Positions 15,230-19,121 of a stretch of DNA of 19,121 nucleotides are shown in pieces. The first letter of the stretch is position 1. The number at the start of each line of letters is the position of its first letter. The notes under the pieces were generated by a model. That model worked only from the letters and a program-made list of their open reading frames with translations. It had not been told where the DNA came from and made no database searches. The position numbers and the translations under genes are program-made. The stretch is from GCA-002840015 sp033765245 (GTDB lineage: Bacteria; Pseudomonadota; Gammaproteobacteria; Xanthomonadales; Xanthomonadaceae). The stretch is from NCBI GenBank assembly GCA_033765245.1, contig JANRIF010000222.1, positions 1-19,121 of the forward strand, in the 5' to 3' direction.

Positions 15230-15300
15230 GGTCCGCGAAGGACGCAAACGACGCAAAGGTTCATCTGTTGTCTTTGCGTTCTTTGCGTCATTGGCGGACC
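15230..15300. repeat. Large imperfect hairpin made of the GTCCGC-GACGCAAA repeat
   Basis: Outer arms GGTCCGC (15230-15236) and GCGGACC (15294-15300) are exact complements. Inner arms 15241-15258 and 15272-15289 (GACGCAAACGACGCAAAG and its partner) pair with two mismatches around a 13-nt loop. There is no trailing T-run on either strand, so it is not a canonical intrinsic terminator. It lies between yebC and ruvC and could partly insulate or stabilise transcripts; this is inferred. Confidence 0.8.
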
Positions 15301-15333
15301 CAATGCGCTTTACGCATTTCCGAAGCCCGAAAA

Positions 15334-16059
15334 TCACTCCGCCGTCAACACGGCGTTATGCGAGACCGCACTGACATCGTCCAGGGCTTCGAGCTTCTCC
15401 AGCAGGTCGCTCAGATCGTCCTCGATGTCCTCGGCCACCGCGACGCGATTGGTCGGGCGCATCACCACGCCGGCATGGCTGGCGTCCAGCCCCGCCGACG
15501 CCAGCGCCTGTTGCACCGCTTCGAACTGATCGGGCGCGCACAGCACCGTGCTTTCGCCGTGCTCGTTGACCACGTCGTCGGCACCGGCTTCCAGCGCCGC
15601 TTCCAGCACCTTTTCCTCGGCCGCCTCGTCGCCGTCCGTAGCGAATACGATCTCGCCGCAGCGGGTGAACTGGAACGCCACTGAACCGCTGGTGCCGAGG
15701 TTGCCACCATGCTTGGTCAGCGCATGCCGCACGTCGGCGACGGTGCGCACCGGGTTGTCGGTGAAGCAGTCGATGATCAGCGCAATGCCGCCGGGGCCAT
15801 AGCCTTCGTAGCGCAGCTCCTGCATGTCGGCGCCGCCGTCGAGACCTGCGCCGCGCTTGATCGCGCGTTCGATGGTGTCGCGCGTCATGTTGGCCGACTG
15901 TGCCTTCTCCACCGCAGATCGCAATCGCGCGTTGCTGGCCGGATCGGCCGTGCCGGAACGCGCAGCGACGGTGATTTCGCGAATCAATTTGGTGAACACC
16001 TTGGCGCGCTTGGCGTCTTCGGCGTTCTTGCGCCCTTCGATGGACGGACCTCTACCCAT
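15334..16059 (-). CDS. yebC: YebC/PmpR family (TACO1-like) protein
   Basis: Widespread cytosolic protein, annotated as a transcriptional regulator in Pseudomonas (PmpR) and related to the mitochondrial translation activator TACO1; a role in translation of difficult sequences is now favoured for the family. The 241-residue product matches over its full length: NMTRDTIERAIKRGAG at about 57-72, the signature LRYEGYGPGGIALIIDCFTDN at about 82-102, and RTVADVRHALTKHGGNLGTSGSVAFQF at about 105-131. The N-terminus is MGRGPSIEGRKNAEDAKRAKVFTK, the form usual in Xanthomonadales, rather than the MAGHSKW form. It precedes ruvC, as in many bacteria, but 295 nt of repeats separate the two. Confidence 0.95.
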   Translation of the reverse strand: MGRGPSIEGRKNAEDAKRAKVFTKLIREITVAARSGTADPASNARLRSAVEKAQSANMTRDTIERAIKRGAGLDGGADMQELRYEGYGPGGIALIIDCFTDNPVRTVADVRHALTKHGGNLGTSGSVAFQFTRCGEIVFATDGDEAAEEKVLEAALEAGADDVVNEHGESTVLCAPDQFEAVQQALASAGLDASHAGVVMRPTNRVAVAEDIEDDLSDLLEKLEALDDVSAVSHNAVLTAE

Positions 16060-16097
16060 GGCGATGCCTGTGCCTGAATCCAGTGGACAAGCGGGCG

Positions 16098-16103
16098 ATT
16101 TTA
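16098..16103 (-). promoter_or_regulatory. Candidate -10 element upstream of yebC
   Basis: On the gene strand GGGTAAAATCG occurs about 38 nt before the yebC ATG, so TAAAAT matches the sigma-70 -10 consensus at five of six positions. The -35 region about 17 nt further upstream (CCGGCA-like) is weak. The element is plausible because the gap ahead of yebC is the largest one upstream of the ruv-tol block. Confidence 0.35.
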
Positions 16104-16130
16104 CCCGATTGCCGGTGTGGTGCCGGTGCT

Positions 16131-16170
16131 CTCGGGACTCGGGAAATGCAAATGGTCCGCAAAGGACGCC
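16131..16170 (+). repeat. Third copy of the composite intergenic repeat
   Basis: Two perfect CTCGGGA heptamers (16131-16144) are followed after about 10 nt by GGTCCGCAAAGGACGC (16154-16169). This is the same order and orientation as the copy after pepQ (3474-3549) and the looser copy at 15180-15300. It sits in the yebC-hydrolase gap (16060-16266), where I see no gene. Confidence 0.8.
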
Positions 16171-16266
16171 AAGCTCGCAAAGGAAAGCATGTGACGCCGG
16201 GAAGCCGTACGCCCAGGTTTGCGGCTACGCACCCACCCCCCACCGTCATTGCAGGCTCGCCCCAAC

Positions 16267-16923
16267 CTACGAGCTATGCGCTGTACCGGCGCTGGCGGGT
16301 GTTTCCGGCTCGAACCGCCCCTCGCGCAGGAACTGTGCCGCGCGCTCCGCCACCGCACGCGAAAACACCAGGCCGCTGTGGCTCACCGGCATCGTGCAAT
16401 GCGCCGCCAAACCGGGCAGACGGGTTTCGGCCACGGCCACGGTGCCGTCGTGCGGACGTGACAGACGGCCTTGCAGGGCTCCGAGCCCGAATGGCAGCGA
16501 GCCGGCGATCACCGCCACTTGCGCGCTTCCGTCCCAAGCTCCCAGACCATCGCGCAGCAAACCCAGGCTGCGGCCAACCAACGCGCCGCCCCCCGGCCAG
16601 CGCGCCAGGTTATGTGCGGCGGCACTGCCACATAACGGCGAGCCCAGACACAGCACGCGATCGACCGGCAGCTCCGGCACCGCACGCAGTGCGGACAGTG
16701 CCATCAGCCCGCCCAGACTGTGCGCGACGATGCGCACCGGGCCGGGTCCGAGCGCGCGCACCGCATCGATCAGTAACGGCAGCGCGACATCCGGCCCACC
16801 TTGCACGCTCGGGTAATCCAGTCGACTGACCGCGAACCCGGCCGCATGCAGTCGCCGCGCCAGCAAGCCCAGCGCAGCGCTGCGCATCCACAGTCCGTGC
16901 AACAGCAATACCGGAACCGGCAT
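16267..16923 (-). CDS. Alpha/beta hydrolase, lipase/esterase-like
   Basis: Predicted serine hydrolase of unknown substrate, without signal peptide. The 218-residue product starts MPVPVLLLHGLW, with the HG oxyanion motif at 9-10. It has the nucleophile elbow AHSLGG with S69, a probable acid D159 in PHDGTVAVAETRLPG, and the probable catalytic H182 in PVSHSGLVFS. The DGTV...VSHSGL pattern is typical of small PGAP1/lipase-like hydrolases in proteobacteria. The ATG lies 10 nt after the aspS stop, which suggests co-transcription with aspS; a longer in-frame start inside aspS is not supported. No specific substrate or gene name can be assigned. Confidence 0.85.
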   Translation of the reverse strand: MPVPVLLLHGLWMRSAALGLLARRLHAAGFAVSRLDYPSVQGGPDVALPLLIDAVRALGPGPVRIVAHSLGGLMALSALRAVPELPVDRVLCLGSPLCGSAAAHNLARWPGGGALVGRSLGLLRDGLGAWDGSAQVAVIAGSLPFGLGALQGRLSRPHDGTVAVAETRLPGLAAHCTMPVSHSGLVFSRAVAERAAQFLREGRFEPETPASAGTAHSS

Positions 16924-16933
16924 GGCCGTCAGC

Positions 16934-18718
16934 TCATTCGGCCTCGGTGCGGATGTGCAGCTCGCGCAACTGCGCGTCCGCCACCGGAGACGGCGCCGAG
17001 GTGAGCAGGCACTGCGCCGAGGCGGTTTTGGGGAAGGCAATCACGTCGCGGATCGAATCGGTACCGGCCATCAGCGCGGCGATGCGGTCGATGCCGAAGG
17101 CGATGCCGCCATGCGGCGGGGCGCCGTAGCGCAGGGCTTCGAGCAGGAAGCCGAACTTGGCCTGCGCCTCTTCCGCGCCGATGCCGAGCAGGTCGAACAC
17201 CGCCGCCTGCATGTCCGAGCGGTGGATACGGATCGAACCGCCGCCAATCTCGTTGCCGTTGAGCACCATGTCGTAGCCGCGCGACACCGCGTCGCGGGCG
17301 TTGGCGCGCAGGTCGGCGATGTCGTCGATGCTGGGCGCGGTGAACGGATGGTGCAGGGCGAAGTAGCGCTGTTCGCCCTCGTCCCATTCGAACATCGGGA
17401 AGTCGGTGACCCACAGCGGCTTCCAGGCGTTCTCGACCTGCCCCAGGTCGTGGCCGAGCTTCAGGCGCAGCGCACCCATGAAGTCGCACACGGTCTTGTA
17501 CGGGCCGGCGCCGAACAACACGATGTCGCCATCGTTGGCCTGCGCGGCGTCGAGCACCGCAGCCAGCGTGGCATCGTCGAGGAACTTGGCTATCGGCGAG
17601 TTGATGCCCTCGCGACCCTTGGCGCGCGTTTCCACCTTCATCCACGCCAGACCCTTGGCGCCGTATTTGCCGGCGTGCGCGGCGTAGTCGTCGATCTGCT
17701 TGCGCGACAGGCTCGCACCACCCGGCACGGTGAGCGCCGCGATGCGGCCCTGCGGATGGTTCGCCCATTCGGCGAACACCTTGAACTCGCAGCCCTGCAC
17801 CGCCTGCGCGACATCGCGCAGTTCCATCGCGATGCGCAGATCGGGTTTATCCGAACCGTAGCGGCGCATGGCTTCGGCGTAGGTCAGACGCGGAAACGGA
17901 TCGGCCAGTTCCACACCCTGCACTTCGCGGAAGATGGTGCGGATCATGCCCTCGACGAAATCCTGGATGTCGCGTTCACGCACGAACGCGAACTCCATGT
18001 CGAGCTGGGTGAATTCGGGCTGACGATCGGCGCGCAAGTCTTCATCCCGGAAACAACGGGCAATTTGGTAGTAGCGATCGAACCCAGAAATCATCAGAAT
18101 TTGCTTAAACAATTGGGGCGACTGGGGCAGCGCAAACCACTCACCGGGGTTGACCCGGGACGGCACCAGATAGTCTCGTGCTCCCTCAGGCGTGGACTTG
18201 GTGAGGATGGGGGTTTCGATATCTATAAACCCCTCTACATCTTCCAAATAACGACGGATAGTTTTGACAAGTTCATGACGCAGCATCAGGTTTTGGCTCA
18301 TGCGTTCGCGCCGCAGGTCTAGGTAGCGATAGCGCAGGCGCAGGTCTTCGCGCACTGGCTCAATATCGGCAGTGGAGACCTGAAAGGGCAACTGGCGACG
18401 GACTGCGTTCAAAATCTCGATGTGGTCGGCGTAGATTTCCACCTCGCCCGTCGCCAATTTAGGGTTGAGGGAGTCATCAGGACGCTGGGTAACTCGTCCG
18501 ACAATTTTGACAACATATTCATTCCGCAGAGACTCCGCCAGATTGTAAGAGTCGGGAGTACGGTTGGGATCGCTGACGATTTGGACAATACCGGAGCGAT
18601 CGCGCACATCTAGAAAAATCACCCCACCGTGATCACGGCGACGATCCACCCAACCATAGAGGGTGACGGTGTTGCCAATATGGTCGGCTCGGAGTTGACC
18701 GCAATAGTGGGTACGCAT
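16934..18718 (-). CDS. aspS: Aspartate-tRNA ligase, chimeric (cyanobacterial N-terminus, gammaproteobacterial C-terminus)
   Basis: Class II aminoacyl-tRNA synthetase, 594 codons, in frame throughout and of normal length (E. coli 590). Domains: OB-fold anticodon-binding domain (about 1-105), catalytic core with motif 2 FRDE at 223-226, the bacterial GAD insertion domain (about 290-420), and motif 3 (GIAFGIDRIAALM) near 530-545. Residues 1 to about 223 (MRTHYCGQLRADHIGNTVTLYGW, RRRDHGGVIFLDVRDRSGIVQIVSDP, NAVRRQLPFQVSTADIEP) match cyanobacterial AspRS as I know it, with AT-richer codons. From about residue 243 on (AFVRERDIQDFVEGMI, GSDKPDLRIAMEL, LSRKQIDDYAAHAGKYGAKG) it is Xanthomonadales-like with GC-rich codons. 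The join lies in the invariant motif 2 stretch at 18005-18055. It is probably an assembly chimera; see findings. Confidence 0.9.
   Translation of the reverse strand: MRTHYCGQLRADHIGNTVTLYGWVDRRRDHGGVIFLDVRDRSGIVQIVSDPNRTPDSYNLAESLRNEYVVKIVGRVTQRPDDSLNPKLATGEVEIYADHIEILNAVRRQLPFQVSTADIEPVREDLRLRYRYLDLRRERMSQNLMLRHELVKTIRRYLEDVEGFIDIETPILTKSTPEGARDYLVPSRVNPGEWFALPQSPQLFKQILMISGFDRYYQIARCFRDEDLRADRQPEFTQLDMEFAFVRERDIQDFVEGMIRTIFREVQGVELADPFPRLTYAEAMRRYGSDKPDLRIAMELRDVAQAVQGCEFKVFAEWANHPQGRIAALTVPGGASLSRKQIDDYAAHAGKYGAKGLAWMKVETRAKGREGINSPIAKFLDDATLAAVLDAAQANDGDIVLFGAGPYKTVCDFMGALRLKLGHDLGQVENAWKPLWVTDFPMFEWDEGEQRYFALHHPFTAPSIDDIADLRANARDAVSRGYDMVLNGNEIGGGSIRIHRSDMQAAVFDLLGIGAEEAQAKFGFLLEALRYGAPPHGGIAFGIDRIAALMAGTDSIRDVIAFPKTASAQCLLTSAPSPVADAQLRELHIRTEAE
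18005..18055. other. Compositional and phylogenetic junction inside aspS
   Basis: To the left the third codon positions are almost all G or C. To the right they include many A and T (for example TTT, ATT, AAA, CAA, GGT), and this continues to the window end. The encoded stretch, FRDEDLRADRQPEFTQLDME, is nearly invariant across bacteria, so the exact crossover base cannot be fixed by eye. Confidence 0.8.
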
Positions 18719-18890
18719 GGCTGAGGATAATTTTTAGAAATAGAGCAGAGTTAACTAGCTTATTCTACTTCCAGCAGGTTCCAGGTTTCAGGGTTCAGGG
18801 TTCAGAAGAATCTCTAACCCCTCCACCCCTCGTTCCCCTGAACCCCAACATCTGCCCCCTAGCACCTGATGCCTGCCCCCTGACACCTTG
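18719..18890. other. Low-GC intergenic region with GGGTTCAG repeats
   Basis: On the plus strand CAGGGTTCAGGGTTCAG (from about 18788) is followed about 40 bp later by CCTGAACCCC, so the two can pair. TGCCCCCT with a nearby CACCT occurs twice (18853 and 18873 regions). This style of short purine/pyrimidine repeats is familiar from filamentous cyanobacterial intergenic DNA and unlike the GC-rich repeats elsewhere in the window. No gene is seen. Confidence 0.6.
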
Positions 18891-19121
18891 CTACAACCAA
18901 TTGCCGATCAAAATGAAGGGTGACCAGACAGCGGGATGCCCCCAGTCGAGGTCATTGAGCATGGCGAGTTGGGCGGTACGCAGTGCCTCTGCCTTGGTGA
19001 CCCCCGGTTGGCGCAATTGGCGATAGAACGTCTCGATCAGCGGTACGGTGGATTCGTCATTGATTGCCCAGAGGGTGGCAACGGCGCTGCGCACCCCTGC
19101 TCGGACGGCGACCCCGGCAAT
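18891..19121 (-). CDS. CHAT-domain protein, C-terminal fragment
   Basis: Only the last 76 residues are inside the window; the gene continues off the right edge. The sequence (AVRAGVRSAVATLWAINDESTVPLIETFYRQL ... KAEALRTAQLAML ... HPAVWSPFILIGNWL) is the C-terminal part of a CHAT (caspase HetF associated with TPR) peptidase domain. It includes the ATLW..ND strand and the terminal HP..W.PF.LIGNW motif. The catalytic His-Cys dyad would lie upstream, with the Cys just beyond the edge. CHAT-TPR proteins are most abundant in cyanobacteria, in line with the origin of this end of the contig. What it cleaves cannot be said. Confidence 0.88.
   Translation of the reverse strand: MAGVAVRAGVRSAVATLWAINDESTVPLIETFYRQLRQPGVTKAEALRTAQLAMLNDLDWGHPAVWSPFILIGNWL

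Noticed and set aside
15230..15300. Rho-independent terminator
   Set aside because: The hairpin is strong, but no T-run follows on either strand.
18596..18603. GCGATCGC (HIP1-type) palindrome as proof of cyanobacterial origin
   Set aside because: It is present in the right end, but the same octamer also occurs by chance in the GC-rich ruvB region, so one copy is not diagnostic; protein similarity and codon use carry the argument.

Overview
The window is mostly one long block of high-GC gammaproteobacterial chromosome, best matching the Xanthomonadales (Xanthomonadaceae/Rhodanobacteraceae-like). The grounds are the GC-rich codon use, a YebC that begins MGRGPSIEGRK, and the gene order ruvC-ruvA-kup-ruvB-ybgC-tolQ-tolR-tolA-tolB-pal-cpoB-queE-queC-tRNA-Lys. 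As I recall, kup lies between ruvA and ruvB in Xanthomonas and Xylella. The last 1.1 kb on the right looks cyanobacterial instead.

Layout from left to right. (1) 1-1913, minus: the N-terminal 637 residues of a membrane CHASE-PAS-GGDEF protein that runs off the left edge and is probably a GGDEF-EAL protein. (2) 2140-3459, plus: the proline dipeptidase pepQ. (3) 3460-3958: a non-coding stretch with two tandem-repeat blocks, tRNA-Lys(UUU), a decayed second copy of that tRNA, and a nested palindromic element. (4) 3959-15038, minus: queC, queE, cpoB, pal, tolB, tolA, tolR, tolQ, ybgC, ruvB, kup, ruvA and ruvC, transcribed right to left, with many 1-4 nt stop/start overlaps. This block combines 7-deazaguanine (queuosine) synthesis, the Tol-Pal envelope-constriction machine, potassium uptake and Holliday-junction processing. 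(5) 15334-16059 yebC and 16267-16923 an alpha/beta hydrolase, both minus. (6) 16934-18718, minus: aspS. (7) 18891-19121, minus: the C-terminal end of a CHAT-domain protein.

The strongest anomaly is aspS. Its C-terminal ~350 residues are Xanthomonadales-like and GC-rich. Its N-terminal ~223 residues, its 5' flank and the CHAT gene beyond are cyanobacterial in protein sequence, base composition and codon use. The switch lies inside the invariant class II motif 2 (FRDEDLRADRQPEFTQLDME, about 18005-18055) and keeps the frame. A metagenomic assembly chimera joined at a conserved stretch is the likeliest explanation; in vivo recombination is the less likely alternative.

The other notable structure is a family of intergenic repeats: heptamers of the CTCGGGA type, often followed at a short distance by GTCCGCAAAGGACGC. 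They sit in the gaps flanking pepQ, ruvA, ruvC and yebC. At ruvA the repeat is part of a tandem triplication of the ribosome-binding site and start codon, giving three GGAG-N7-ATG sites of which only the last opens ruvA. A similar block separates a candidate ancestral ATG from the body of ruvC.

No CRISPR array, insertion sequence, prophage or dedicated defence system is seen.
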